Assembly: GCA_963836405.1 (NCBI GenBank)
Contig: CAWIJL010000006.1
Location: forward strand, 62,001 to 126,000
DNA from: CAWIJJ01 sp963836405
Lineage (GTDB): Bacteria > Acidobacteriota > Terriglobia > Bryobacterales > Bryobacteraceae
Reading direction: 5' to 3'
Length of the DNA: 64,000 bases
This document shows, in pieces, positions 15,859 through 27,013 of this stretch (position 1 is its first letter; each line of letters opens with the position of its first letter). The translations under genes and the position numbers were made by a program. The notes under the pieces are model-generated. The model did not search any database and had not been told where the DNA came from. It saw only the letters and a program-made list of their open reading frames with translations.

Positions 15859-17916
15859 ATGGAATACACCGTAACGGGAATAACGGAGAACACCGTACAG
15901 GCGAATGCTCGCGGACCTCGCGTTCGTGAGAACCTGAGCGCCTGCGCCTGCGCATTGGTTCTGCTGTGGATCAACTTCTATATCTGCCGTGAGATGTTCT
16001 TCACGCCTACGACGCAGATGAACTCGATGCAGGGGTCGTGGATCGGGCTGGCGAAAGCGGCATCGAGCAGTTGGTTTCATGCCACGTGGTGGCCTTTTTG
16101 GGACTTGGGAGGTCCTTTCGAATATACGTATGCGCCGCTAGTCCCGGCGTTGGCAGCGGCGTGGAGCGCCGTCGGACGGGTCTCGCATAACATTGCGTTC
16201 CACGGCGTCATGGGGCTGCTCTACTGTGTGGCGCCGCTAATTCTGTTTTTGATGGCATGGCGGCTGACGAGGGCGGTGTGGACCAGCTTCATCGCCGCGC
16301 TGGTGTACTCGCTGGTGGCGATCACACAGATCATCGTGCCCGATACCGAGTTCGGGCTGACGAAGATCTGGGACGCGCGGCGGTTGTTCCTTGTGAGCGC
16401 CTGGGATGAGACGCCCCACTTCGCCGCCGTAACGCTATTGCCCTTGACGATTCTGTTTTTGGCGCGCTCGATCCAGACGCGGCGCAGGATCTATTACGCT
16501 GCCGCGGCATTGTCGATTGGCGCCCAGGCGCTTGCCAGCGCGTTTGGCCCCGTCATGATCGTGATGGCCGCCGTTTGCCTGCTGCTCTCAACTCGGCGCC
16601 AACAGTGGGCGGGGAACGCCGTTCTGATTGCCGCCCTGGGCGTGTGGGGATGGGCCGTCGCTGGTCCTTATCTGTCTCCCTCGCTGATGAGCGCTATCCG
16701 AAAAGCCAGCGCCACGGCCACCGAGGCGGAGCGCTGGACCCTGCAGTCGTGGACAGCCCTCGCGGTATTGGTGCTGGGGTGGACGATCCTATGGGGACTC
16801 CTGAGGCGATGGAAGCCCGATCCGGTACTTCAGTTCTTCGTGCAGTTCGGATATGTGACGACCATGATGCCGATGATGGACATCGTGCTCCATCGCCATC
16901 TTCTCCCGCAGCCGGGGCGTTACTGGATGGAAATGGAACTCGCGATGTCGGTCGCCGTGGTCTTCTCGTTGCGCCGCTGGTTCGATAGCACTCCGCGGCG
17001 GGTACAACGAGCGACAATCTTTCTGCTTCTCACGCTGGCCGTGCAACAGACCGTACACTATCGCAAAGACGCCAAACGGTTCCTGGCGACTCAGGAACTC
17101 ACCCGGACCGTGGAATACAAGGCGTCGGTCTGGAGCGAGCGAAATCTGCCCGGAATCCGCGTGTTCCTGCCCGGCTCGATTGGGCAATGGGCGAATGCGT
17201 TCACAAACGTCCCGCAGTTTGCCGGAGGGTCGTTCACGATGTCCGCTAACCCGGTGCAGCGCACGGCGAAGGAGTCGATTTACTGGAACGACGACCCTCA
17301 GGTGGCGCTGATGTGGTTGAAGGCGTACGGAACCGGGGCGGTCGCGATCAGTGAAAAACAGAGCAAGGAGTATTGGCATCCCTACACTACTCCCGAGAAG
17401 CTCGAGGCGATTCTCCCGGCACTGTGGAAGGAGGACGGCGTGGTGATCTGCCGGGTGCCGCTCCGGGAGAACGGCTTGGCTCATGTAATCCCGGAAGGCG
17501 CGCTCGTCCGGCGCACGCCAAAGTACGAGGAAGACCTGCCGGACGTGCGCAGGTACGTATCGGCATTGGATGACGAATCGCTGCCGCGGACGCAGTTCGC
17601 GTGGGACGGGCCCAACCGGATTCGCATCCACACCAGGATCATGGCCGGTCAGGCGCTGTCGGTCCAGGTGTCGTACCATCCCGGCTGGCATGCTAATGCC
17701 GGAGGACGGAGAGTCGGGGTGGAGAAAGACGGGCTGGGCTTGATGTGGTTCCGCACGGGCTGCGCGGGTGACTGCGAGATCCGGATGGACTACGACGGCG
17801 GGTGGGAGTTGCGGGTCACGAGATGGATGAGTTGGCTGGCGGTGGCCGCCGTGCTCGCAGTGGGTGCAACCGAACTGCGGCACAAATTCCGGCAAGCCCG
17901 GGAAAGATCGGTGTAG
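15859..17916 (+). CDS. Large integral membrane protein, PTPS-related/glycosyltransferase-like
   Basis: 685 aa from ATG 15859; an in-frame GTG at 15766 would add 31 residues without recognisable features. About ten hydrophobic segments fill the first two thirds, starting with LSACACALVLLWINFYI, then a loop with WWPFWDLGGPFEYTYAPLVP, which resembles the first loop of the 6-pyruvoyl-tetrahydropterin-synthase-related membrane family and of Dol-P-Man-type transferases. A soluble C-terminal part (QALSVQVSYHPGWHANAGG) and one last membrane segment (WMSWLAVAAVLAVGATEL) follow. The family probably handles lipid-linked sugars or exopolysaccharide, but no catalytic residue can be assigned. It stands alone, next to the rearranged IS region. 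Confidence 0.75.
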   Translation: MEYTVTGITENTVQANARGPRVRENLSACACALVLLWINFYICREMFFTPTTQMNSMQGSWIGLAKAASSSWFHATWWPFWDLGGPFEYTYAPLVPALAAAWSAVGRVSHNIAFHGVMGLLYCVAPLILFLMAWRLTRAVWTSFIAALVYSLVAITQIIVPDTEFGLTKIWDARRLFLVSAWDETPHFAAVTLLPLTILFLARSIQTRRRIYYAAAALSIGAQALASAFGPVMIVMAAVCLLLSTRRQQWAGNAVLIAALGVWGWAVAGPYLSPSLMSAIRKASATATEAERWTLQSWTALAVLVLGWTILWGLLRRWKPDPVLQFFVQFGYVTTMMPMMDIVLHRHLLPQPGRYWMEMELAMSVAVVFSLRRWFDSTPRRVQRATIFLLLTLAVQQTVHYRKDAKRFLATQELTRTVEYKASVWSERNLPGIRVFLPGSIGQWANAFTNVPQFAGGSFTMSANPVQRTAKESIYWNDDPQVALMWLKAYGTGAVAISEKQSKEYWHPYTTPEKLEAILPALWKEDGVVICRVPLRENGLAHVIPEGALVRRTPKYEEDLPDVRRYVSALDDESLPRTQFAWDGPNRIRIHTRIMAGQALSVQVSYHPGWHANAGGRRVGVEKDGLGLMWFRTGCAGDCEIRMDYDGGWELRVTRWMSWLAVAAVLAVGATELRHKFRQARERSV

Positions 17917-18028
17917 CGACTGGCAGCCGCTTCCCGTTGAAGCCGGCCCAACTCTTTCAAGGAGCACCCCCAGGAACCGTCCCATCCGATATAGAATCAG
18001 AGGCATTCATACTCTCGAGGGGAGGGGA

Positions 18029-20032
<2,004 letters not shown>

Positions 20033-20034
20033 CC

Positions 20035-21462
20035 ATGCCCGAACACATCCGCTACGCCCGCAACCGCCGCGAGTTTCTCGGCCAGTGTTTTTGTGGAGCC
20101 GGATCGCTGGCCTTCGCCTCCATGATGGCCGGTCAGCAGGCCGCGGCCGCGCGCTACAACCCCCTCGCGCCCAAGCCGCCGCACATGCCGGACCACGCCC
20201 CGGCCAAGGCCTTCATCTTCGTCTACATGGCCGGCGGCCCCTCCCACCTTGAAACCTTCGATCCCAAACCGCTCCTCAACCGTCTCGACGGGCAGACCCG
20301 CCCCGCCGAATTCGGCGACGTCAAGTACCAGAACGTCAACTCCTCCTCCCGCCTGCTCGGCAGCAAGCGCACCTTCAAAAAGTACGGCAGTTCGGGGATC
20401 GAGGTGTCGGACCTGTTTCCGCACCAGGCAGAGATCGTGGACGACCTGTGCGTCATCCGTTCCATGCACGGCGACATGGTGGTCCACTCCGCCGCGCAAT
20501 ACCAGATGATGAGCGGCCGCGTGATCCCGGGCTTTCCGGCCATGGGAAGCTGGGTCGTCTACGGCCTCGGCTCGGAATCCGAGTCGCTCCCGGCCTACGT
20601 GGTGATGCCCGATCCGCACGGCGCCCAGGAGGCCGGGCTGCCCATGTACAACCGAGGCTTCCTGCCTTCCGTGTTCCAGCCCACCTTGCTGCGGCCGGGC
20701 AGCAAGCCGGTGCTCAACCTGGACCTGCCCAAGGGTGTGTCGCTCGACGAACGGCGGCAGACGGTGAACCTCATCCGTGCACTGAACGAAGCCAACCTGC
20801 CCGGCGAGGATCCCGAATTCGCCGCCCGCATTTCGGCCTACGATACCGCCTTCAAAATGCAGACCGAAGCGCCCGAGGTGTTCGACCTGACCAAGGAATC
20901 CAAAGAGACGCTGGACCTCTACGGCGTGGGCGATCCGGCCACCGACGACTACGGCCGCCGCTGCCTGCTGGCCCGGCGCATGGTCGAAAAGGGCGTGCGC
21001 TTCGTGTGTGTCGTTTCCGGCGGAGGCGCGGCGGATACCGAGTGGGACGCCCACTCGAACATCGAATCCAACCACATCAAAATGGCCTCCTACACCGACA
21101 GGCCGGTGGCCGCCCTCATCAAAGATCTCAAACAGCGGGGCCTGCTCGATTCCACCATCGTGTTGTGGGGCGGCGAGTTCGGCCGCTCGCCCGAATCGGA
21201 AAAGGGAAACGGGCGCGACCACCACAACACCGGTTTCAGCATGTGGGTGGCGGGCGGAGGCTTCAAGGGCGGCACGGTGTACGGAGCTACCGACGCCATC
21301 GGCCTCAAGGCGGTGGAGAAGCCGGTCCACTTCCGCGACCTCCACGCCACCCTGCTCTACCAGATGGGCCTCGACCAGGACGCCCTCAGCTATATGTACC
21401 TGGGCCGCAAAGAGCGCCTGACCGAAGTTCGCGGCGAAATCGTCAAGGAGATCGTGAAGTAA
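20035..21462 (+). CDS. DUF1501 domain protein (sulfatase-like fold) with Tat-type signal
   Basis: 475 aa; the start at 20035 follows the previous stop by 2 bp, so the two genes form one operon. The N-terminus has an arginine-rich NRREFLGQCFCGAGSLAF segment resembling a Tat or lipoprotein signal. DUF1501 motifs: KAFIFVYMAGGPSHLETFDP, LCVIRSMHGD, LIRALNEANLPGEDPEF, RRCLLARRMVEKGVRFVCV, VLWGGEFGRSPESE, GRDHHNTGFSMWVAGGG. The family belongs to the alkaline-phosphatase/sulfatase superfamily by fold; the GRDHHN motif is a likely metal site. Substrate unknown. DUF1549/1553 and DUF1501 proteins are nearly always neighbours, suggesting a joint extracytoplasmic task. Confidence 0.92.
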   Translation: MPEHIRYARNRREFLGQCFCGAGSLAFASMMAGQQAAAARYNPLAPKPPHMPDHAPAKAFIFVYMAGGPSHLETFDPKPLLNRLDGQTRPAEFGDVKYQNVNSSSRLLGSKRTFKKYGSSGIEVSDLFPHQAEIVDDLCVIRSMHGDMVVHSAAQYQMMSGRVIPGFPAMGSWVVYGLGSESESLPAYVVMPDPHGAQEAGLPMYNRGFLPSVFQPTLLRPGSKPVLNLDLPKGVSLDERRQTVNLIRALNEANLPGEDPEFAARISAYDTAFKMQTEAPEVFDLTKESKETLDLYGVGDPATDDYGRRCLLARRMVEKGVRFVCVVSGGGAADTEWDAHSNIESNHIKMASYTDRPVAALIKDLKQRGLLDSTIVLWGGEFGRSPESEKGNGRDHHNTGFSMWVAGGGFKGGTVYGATDAIGLKAVEKPVHFRDLHATLLYQMGLDQDALSYMYLGRKERLTEVRGEIVKEIVK

Positions 21463-21468
21463 CCGCCC

Positions 21469-22083
21469 CTACTCCAGCAACTCCGGCTGCGAGAACAGGA
21501 AATGGTCGAAGTAGTAGTGCATCAGCAGCACGCTCAGCACCACGATGAAGTAGCTTTGGTCGGGTGAAAGCGTAGTTAGCCGCCGGACCGCCACCGTCAC
21601 CAGAACCATCAGGCCTGTCGCCGCCGCGAACACCGAATAGTACGCCGCCATGCTGCCCCGGCGCACCAGTCCCTGCACAAACCCGCTCTGCACCTCCCCC
21701 CGCCAGGTGAAAAACAAGGTCACCAGCAACCGGTATTGGTACACGCCCAGCAGCACCACCACCACGGGCAGCAGCAGGGCCAGCGACGAGTACCAGGGGT
21801 GCCGCGCCCGGAATTTCCCGTCCAAAAACGTGTACGTAACCGTGGAGAACAGGTGCGGTCCGCCGATCAGCGCGGCCACCATGATGTTTACCAGGTCGAT
21901 GGCCTGCGACTGGCTGAACCAGCCGGTTGCCTGCGCCCCGATCGCCAGTAAAAACGGCATCGGCACAAGAATGGCGCTGCCGATAATCAGGGTCAGGTCC
22001 CAGGAGGGTTTGTAAATCCACCCGGACGCTCGCGGCATAAGCAGAACGCGTGCTTCAGCGGTCGAAGCCATAGGGTCGATCAT
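21469..22083 (-). CDS. Polytopic membrane protein of unknown function
   Basis: 204 aa with about six membrane segments: LTLIIGSAILVPMPFLLAI, IMVAALIGGPHLFSTVTY, LALLLPVVVVLLGVYQY, YSVFAAATGLMVLVTVAV and a last one near FIVVLSVLLMHYYFDHFLF. The loop FLDGKFRARHPWY and the HYYFDH histidine cluster resemble conserved parts of uncharacterised acidobacterial membrane proteins. No domain recognised. It converges on the DUF1501 gene with 6 bp between stops and is divergent from the TIG-domain gene. Confidence 0.7.
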   Translation of the reverse strand: MIDPMASTAEARVLLMPRASGWIYKPSWDLTLIIGSAILVPMPFLLAIGAQATGWFSQSQAIDLVNIMVAALIGGPHLFSTVTYTFLDGKFRARHPWYSSLALLLPVVVVLLGVYQYRLLVTLFFTWRGEVQSGFVQGLVRRGSMAAYYSVFAAATGLMVLVTVAVRRLTTLSPDQSYFIVVLSVLLMHYYFDHFLFSQPELLE

Positions 22084-22144
22084 ACGCCACGGGATTTGCG
22101 CCTCTCAATGCCCAAATTCACTGGAGGTATTTTCGACACCGCCC

Positions 22145-22173
22145 TTGAATTTTCAACGTAATGGACATAGCAT
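22145..22173 (+). promoter_or_regulatory. Candidate sigma-70-type promoter of the TIG-domain gene
   Basis: TTGAAT at 22145-22150 and TAGCAT at 22168-22173 with a 17-bp spacer. The predicted start of transcription near 22180 gives a short leader to the ATG at 22197. Confidence 0.45.
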
Positions 22174-22196
22174 TGAGTCGAAGGTTTAAAATTCAG

Positions 22197-22532
22197 ATGA
22201 AACTGTCTTTTGTGATCGCGCTTCTCCTGACGGTCAGTTTCGGGGCTCTCGGCCAGCAGGCGATGCCACGCATGACCACCGTGGAACCGGCCAACGGCAA
22301 AATCGGGGATGTCATCGCCATAACCGGGGAGAACCTCCAGAAGGATCTGGTGGAGAAGGTGTTTCTGACCGACGGCAAGAACGATATCCCCTGCGAAGTA
22401 ACCGAACAGACGGCCACCTCGATCAAATTTAAAATCCCCGACAAGGCCACCGGAAGGCTCGCCCTGATGGTGCTCACCTCCGGCAAGGACGCCAAGTACA
22501 TCGAGCAGCCCGTTAAAGTAATGATCGAATAG
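22197..22532 (+). CDS. Secreted IPT/TIG-domain protein
   Basis: 111 aa from ATG 22197 (MKLSFVIALLLTVSFGALGQ is a clear signal peptide); an earlier in-frame ATG at 22161 would add a 12-residue charged extension. The rest is one immunoglobulin-like IPT/TIG domain: PRMTTVEPANGKIGDVIAIT, GENLQKDLVEKVFLT, ATSIKFKIPDKATGRLALMV. Such single domains bind other proteins or glycans outside the cytoplasm; no enzymatic part. It ends 10 bp from the stop of the convergent TPR gene. Confidence 0.8.
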   Translation: MKLSFVIALLLTVSFGALGQQAMPRMTTVEPANGKIGDVIAITGENLQKDLVEKVFLTDGKNDIPCEVTEQTATSIKFKIPDKATGRLALMVLTSGKDAKYIEQPVKVMIE

Positions 22533-22542
22533 CGTTGCGGAA

Positions 22543-23715
22543 TTATTTCCTGCGGTACGGCGTCGAAAGGTACTTGCGGCATTCCTGGGCGGCTTCCGCC
22601 TGGGGCGCATACGCGACCGCTTTCCGGTACGCCTCCACCGCCAGCTCGCGGCGATGGGTCAGATCGTAGATCTGGCCCAGTCGCAGAAACCCGTTGACCC
22701 CTGTGTTCAGGTCGATATCTTCGGCCATCGCGGTCACCCGCTTCATGTTTTCGAGCGCCGAGGGGAGATCGTTGTACCAGAACTGAATGCTCCCCCGCTG
22801 GTAGTAGATCTTTTCCCACGGAACCCGGTCCAGCCCCGCAGCGTGCCGCTTCTTCAACCGCTCCAGTTCGGCCAGCGCTTCCAGTCCGTGCTCACCGTCC
22901 CCACCCATGCTGTACATCTGCGCAAGTTCCAGATACAGCAGGTAATTACGCGGAAATCGCCGGATTAATTGCTGCACCAGGGGGACGGCTTCGAGCGGGC
23001 GGTTCTCCCGCCGGTATAACGCGCAAAGCAGAATCTGCGCGTCCACTTTGTTGACGTTGCCCTTCGCCGCCACTTCCTGCACCGTGCGGATCCCGCGCTC
23101 CTTGTCGCCGCGAAAGCCGACCAGGAACCCCAGCAGACGGTAGTGCCAAGGCAGGCTTCCCACCACGTAATCGTGCAGTCCCTGCACCAGCCGGGCATCC
23201 ACATTGTCCGGCTCGAGTTCGGCCACCCGGTTGTGCGCCTTGCGCGCTTCGGTCGCGTCGCGGAGCGAATCCCGCCAGGATTTCTTCACCACCCAGAAAT
23301 AGTTGGACCGCAGCCCGTACGAGATTCCCTCGGCGTACAGTGCGGCCGTGTCGTCGGGATCCTTCTTCAGCCGCTCGCCGGCCAGCGCCAGCGCCCGATC
23401 CACCTCGCCCAGGAACCGCTGTTCGGTCTCCGGCGACGGATTCAGCTTGGGCCTCCGCAAAAAGGAATTGTTGCCGTTGACCAGTTCGCTTTCGAGCGCC
23501 CCGTTTCGGAACATCTCCTGAAACACCAGCGTTTGCGCCAGGTGGTTGTGCAGCGCCGGATCCCCGGGTTTGCGCGCGATGGCCTCCTCGAAGAGCCGGA
23601 TGGCCTCCGGGTATTCGAGATTGTAGAAATGGTCGAACGCGCGGTCCACCGGCGTGTCGGCGCCCAACAACGGGGAAAGCGCGGCCAGCAGCGCCAGCGG
23701 CAGGGAAGCCCTCAC
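22543..23715 (-). CDS. Secreted TPR-repeat protein
   Basis: 390 aa from GTG 23715 (MRASLPLALLAALSPLLGAD signal peptide). The start overlaps the queG stop (GTGTGA), so translation is coupled. Tetratricopeptide repeats occur at AFDHFYNLEYPEAIRLFEEA, RKPGDPALHNHLAQ, NVDARLVQGLHDYVVG, PRNYLLYLELAQMY and GVNGFLRLGQIYDLTHRREL, covering most of the chain. TPRs mediate protein contacts; no catalytic domain is seen. The link to queG is only by position. Start choice rests on the signal peptide and the overlap; a longer open frame upstream lies inside queG. Confidence 0.85.
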   Translation of the reverse strand: MRASLPLALLAALSPLLGADTPVDRAFDHFYNLEYPEAIRLFEEAIARKPGDPALHNHLAQTLVFQEMFRNGALESELVNGNNSFLRRPKLNPSPETEQRFLGEVDRALALAGERLKKDPDDTAALYAEGISYGLRSNYFWVVKKSWRDSLRDATEARKAHNRVAELEPDNVDARLVQGLHDYVVGSLPWHYRLLGFLVGFRGDKERGIRTVQEVAAKGNVNKVDAQILLCALYRRENRPLEAVPLVQQLIRRFPRNYLLYLELAQMYSMGGDGEHGLEALAELERLKKRHAAGLDRVPWEKIYYQRGSIQFWYNDLPSALENMKRVTAMAEDIDLNTGVNGFLRLGQIYDLTHRRELAVEAYRKAVAYAPQAEAAQECRKYLSTPYRRK

Positions 23716-24752
23716 ACTTTCATCGTAACGGCTGCGAGCGCCCAGCGGGCATGGGCGGCCACGGTTTCGTCGTCGGAAGCGGCCAGCCGTTCCAGCGGCT
23801 CGCGAAACTGCGGCAGCCCGCTGTTCCCCATGGCCACCGCCACGTTGCGCAGAAATCCGGAGTACCGCGCGCGCGACACCGGCGTAGCGCGGAACATCCG
23901 GCGAAACTCCTCCGGGCCGATTTCCGCCAGCCTTTCGAGCGGCGGCGCGAACGCCCGCGGCTGGTACGCCGGATTCTCCGTGGAGGGCGCGCGCCGGTTC
24001 CACGGGCACACATCCTGGCAGATATCGCAGCCGAAAATGTTCGCGCCCATGGCCGCCCGGTGCTCCTCTGGAATCGACCCGCGCAGTTCGATGGTGAAGT
24101 AGGAGATGCAGCGCCGCGAGTCCACCGTGTAGCCGGACGGCGCGGGCACGATGGCCGCGGTCGGGCAGGCGTCGATGCAGCGCGTGCAGGTGCCGCAGCG
24201 GTCCGGGGGCGGGGAATCGGGCGCGATCTCGAGCGAGATCAAAATCTCACCCAGAAAAAACCACGAGCCCATCCCCTGGTGGATCAGACAGGTATTTTTA
24301 CCGATCCACCCCAGCCCCGCCATCCGCGCGTAACTACGCTCCAGCAGCGGAGCCGTATCCACGCAGATCTTCGCTTCCATCTCCGTCCCCGCCCGTTCAC
24401 GGATCCGTGCCTCCAGCCGGTCGAGGCCGCTCCGCATCTCGTCGTGGTAATCGCCGCCCCACGCGTAGCGCGAAATCCAGCCGCGTTCGGCGTCGCTGAA
24501 GCGCGTGGACCACGGCCACGGCGTCTGGTACAGCCTGCCGCAGCACACCACCGACCGTGCGGAAGCGAGCAGCCGCCGCGGATCCTCCCGCAGCGCCGCG
24601 CGGTAGTCGGTGAGATAGCGCATCTCCCCCGCATACCCCGCCGCTACCCACTTCCGGTACCACTCCGCTTCCGGAACCGGCGCCGCCCGCGCCACCCCGG
24701 CGAGTTCGAACCCGCACTCACGCGCCAGGCCGCGGATGTCCCCTGCCGTCAA
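23712..24752 (-). CDS. queG: Epoxyqueuosine reductase
   Basis: 346 aa. Catalyses the last step of tRNA queuosine synthesis, reduction of epoxyqueuosine, using cobalamin and two [4Fe-4S] clusters. The DUF1730 domain includes DTAPLLERSYARMAGLGWIG (catalytic Asp in VDTAPL) and GSWFFLGEILISLE. Ferredoxin-like motifs CGTCTRCIDACPTAAIV and CDICQDVCPWN supply the cluster cysteines, with CISYFTIELRGSIPEE between. The C-terminus has HEAT-like helices (GNSGLPQFREPLERL). It overlaps the MutS-like gene upstream (4 bp) and the TPR gene downstream, so all three form one operon. Confidence 0.95.
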   Translation of the reverse strand: MTAGDIRGLARECGFELAGVARAAPVPEAEWYRKWVAAGYAGEMRYLTDYRAALREDPRRLLASARSVVCCGRLYQTPWPWSTRFSDAERGWISRYAWGGDYHDEMRSGLDRLEARIRERAGTEMEAKICVDTAPLLERSYARMAGLGWIGKNTCLIHQGMGSWFFLGEILISLEIAPDSPPPDRCGTCTRCIDACPTAAIVPAPSGYTVDSRRCISYFTIELRGSIPEEHRAAMGANIFGCDICQDVCPWNRRAPSTENPAYQPRAFAPPLERLAEIGPEEFRRMFRATPVSRARYSGFLRNVAVAMGNSGLPQFREPLERLAASDDETVAAHARWALAAVTMKV

Positions 24753-26575
24753 ATCTCCAGCCCTACCGAGCGCATCAGCTCGATGGCGTTGCTCCTCCGC
24801 ACCACGCCCGGCCGCATGACATAGTCGAACAGGATCTGCCCGTTTTCGATCCGGTCTTCGAAATGAACGTTGGCCGCGTGCCCGCTAAGCGAATCCACGA
24901 TCTCGGCGAGGGCCAGGTCGTGCGTCGTGATCAGCCCCATGGCGCCCCGTTCCACCAGCCCGCGTACCAGCGCCTCCGCGCCGATGCGCCGGTCATGGGA
25001 GTTTGTGCCGTGAAGAAACTCGTCGATCAGGAAGAACACCGGCATGCTTCCGTTTGCGGCGTCCAGTATCTGGCGGAGGCGGAGAATTTCGGCGTAAAAC
25101 CGGGAAACTCCGCCCTGAAGCGAATCCGTCACCCGGATTGAAGCGCCGATCACGAGCGGCGAAAGCCGCAGGGCCCGCGCCCGCACGGTGGCGCCCGCCT
25201 GCGCCAGCACCGCGTTGATCCCCAGCGTGCGCAGCAGCGTGCTTTTGCCCGACATGTTGGACCCGCTCACCACCATCACGTTCAGCCCCTGCCCGATGGC
25301 GATATCGTTGCGCACCACCCGATCCTCGGGTAGCAGTGGGTGGCCGATGGCCTCCGCCTGCAAACGGGGCCCGCCTTCGATTAGCTCCGGGAAGGGGTCG
25401 CCGGGGTGCTCGAAGGCGTGCGAAGACAGCGAGCAGAGCGCTTCCATCTCCCCGGTTGCCTTCAACCAGCGCCGCACCGCCGGCCCCGAGTGCCGCCGCC
25501 ATTCTTCCACCCGCACGGCCAGGTGCGGAGTCCACAGGATAAACGGCTCCAGGATGCGCACGAACACGTTATCGCGCGAATCCAGGTGTTCCTTCAGGCG
25601 CTTCAGCCGGTTCAGCCGCCGCGACGGCGGATCACCCTCAGAATCCAGGCCGGCGCGCAGTCCGGCCAGCAGGGGCGAAGTGAAGCGCTCCTGTTCCAGA
25701 CGCACCAGAATCTCCGAGAGCAGCGCCAGTTCATGCGCGGCCTCTTCCACCATGCCCACCACGCGGTTCACCGGCTGCCGCCGCAGATAGAGGAACAGCA
25801 CGTTTCCCACCAGCACCAGCAGGAATCCGTCGCGCAGGGCGAGCGCCTGCCATTCGGGCACGTCCAGCAGGCCCGCCGCGGCGAAGCCCCAAGCCCACAT
25901 CGCTACGAAGGCCAGCGCCCCCAGCACCGTGAGCAGCCAAAGGAGCGCGCCGTAGCCGGCCGATTGCAGTTCGGCCGGCGCCTCGCCCCAGGCCGCCAGC
26001 GACACCGGGTCCACCCCTGTGCGCGCCTGTTCCGCCACTACCGCCAAATCCTCGCGCAGGTCCACCCGCCCGCGCAGTTCCTCCACCGCCTGCTGCCGCT
26101 CGCGCACCGCCGCGGGTGGCGCGGCCTGTAGCAGCCAGCGCGCCAGCGTGTCCTCCCCGATGTGCGTCCGCGCCGTGCACAGCAGTTCGAACAGCGACGC
26201 CTTGCCGAAAATGTCCAAGTCCTGACCGTACAGGTGCGCCGGATCTATGTAGCGCTCGCCCGTTTCCCCGTTCCCCGCCCAGCGCCCGTCCAGCCGCCCC
26301 AGTGCTCGTTCGAAAAATCGTTCCGCGCGCCGCCTCCGCTCCAGCACTTCGAGCAGCCGGTCGTGGATCACCATCAGCACCACGAACGCCACCAACGGAA
26401 TCATCACCCAGGCGATCGAAATCCGTCCGCCCAGCGCCTGCCAGACAATCGCCACCGCCGCCGCTACCGTCGCCAGCCGGCCGTAGCCCAGCGCCTTGTG
26501 CCGCTCCTCGCGCGCGCTGATATCCGTGCGCCGCTGCTGCAAAAGGTCCGTGTAGATCGTGCGTGGTTCGGTCAT
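24749..26575 (-). CDS. MutS-like ATPase with membrane segments (not MutS1/MutS2)
   Basis: 608 aa from ATG 26575, RBS GGGGGTGG upstream; a longer frame from 26620 adds a charged stretch with no features. Two hydrophobic segments (ATVAAAVAIVWQALGG and AWVMIPLVAFVVLMVIHD) lie in the first 90 residues and another pair near 220-290 (LLWLLTVLGALAFVAMWAWG, GFLLVLVGNVLFLYLR). The C-terminal MutS_V ATPase is complete: Walker A SGSNMSGKSTLLRTLG, signature LQGGVSRFYAEILRL, Walker B PVFFLIDEFLHGTNSHDR, and GLITTHDLALAE. No mismatch-binding (FYE) domain. Similar membrane-bound MutS-like proteins occur in Bacteroidetes and Acidobacteriota; their role is not established. First gene of the operon with queG and the TPR gene. 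Confidence 0.88.
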   Translation of the reverse strand: MTEPRTIYTDLLQQRRTDISAREERHKALGYGRLATVAAAVAIVWQALGGRISIAWVMIPLVAFVVLMVIHDRLLEVLERRRRAERFFERALGRLDGRWAGNGETGERYIDPAHLYGQDLDIFGKASLFELLCTARTHIGEDTLARWLLQAAPPAAVRERQQAVEELRGRVDLREDLAVVAEQARTGVDPVSLAAWGEAPAELQSAGYGALLWLLTVLGALAFVAMWAWGFAAAGLLDVPEWQALALRDGFLLVLVGNVLFLYLRRQPVNRVVGMVEEAAHELALLSEILVRLEQERFTSPLLAGLRAGLDSEGDPPSRRLNRLKRLKEHLDSRDNVFVRILEPFILWTPHLAVRVEEWRRHSGPAVRRWLKATGEMEALCSLSSHAFEHPGDPFPELIEGGPRLQAEAIGHPLLPEDRVVRNDIAIGQGLNVMVVSGSNMSGKSTLLRTLGINAVLAQAGATVRARALRLSPLVIGASIRVTDSLQGGVSRFYAEILRLRQILDAANGSMPVFFLIDEFLHGTNSHDRRIGAEALVRGLVERGAMGLITTHDLALAEIVDSLSGHAANVHFEDRIENGQILFDYVMRPGVVRRSNAIELMRSVGLEI

Positions 26576-26621
26576 CGCGCCACCCCCATTCTCGCGCGGA
26601 TACCGCCCGATTTCGCGCACG

Positions 26622-26650
26622 TTGTGGCAAATCGCACCGTGAGTTATAGT
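26622..26650 (+). promoter_or_regulatory. Sigma-70-type promoter of nuoA
   Basis: TTGTGG at 26622-26627 and TATAGT at 26645-26650, spacer 17 bp. The ATG of nuoA starts 7 nt after the -10 box, where transcription should begin, so the transcript is predicted to be leaderless. Confidence 0.6.
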
Positions 26651-26656
26651 GAGTCA

Positions 26657-27013
26657 ATGCCGAGCGGGTATATCCCGATTCTCATTTTCTTAGCCATTGC
26701 CATCCTGTTTCCGGTGGCCACTATCCTGCTTGCCAAACTGATCCGGCCGTCGGCTCCATTTCTGGAGAAGCTGGAAGCCTACGAGTGCGGAATCAAGGCG
26801 GCATCGGACTCGCGCGGCCGCTATACCGTCCGTTTTTATATCATCGCCATCCTGTTCGTCATCTTCGATGTGGAAACCATTTTCCTGTTCCCGTGGGCGG
26901 TCCGGTACCACTCGCTGGGCTGGTTCGGTGTGGCCGAGGTAGCTGTATTCCTCGCCATTCTGGTGGTTGGCTACATCTGGGCTTTTAAAAAGGGTGCTCT
27001 CGAGTGGGTTTGA
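26657..27013 (+). CDS. nuoA: NADH-quinone oxidoreductase subunit A, isolated copy
   Basis: 118 aa. NuoA is a three-helix membrane subunit at the quinone-channel side of respiratory complex I. All family marks are present: helix 1 (YIPILIFLAIAILFPVATIL), loop KLEAYECGIKAASDSRGRYT with the conserved ECG, FYIIAILFVIFDVETIFLFP with conserved D/E pair, and helix 3 ending WAFKKGALEW. Other nuo genes are not in this window; upstream is the MutS-like operon on the opposite strand and downstream a secreted TIGR03437 protein whose GTG start overlaps the nuoA 3' end by 10 bp. No SD precedes the ATG. Confidence 0.95.
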   Translation: MPSGYIPILIFLAIAILFPVATILLAKLIRPSAPFLEKLEAYECGIKAASDSRGRYTVRFYIIAILFVIFDVETIFLFPWAVRYHSLGWFGVAEVAVFLAILVVGYIWAFKKGALEWV

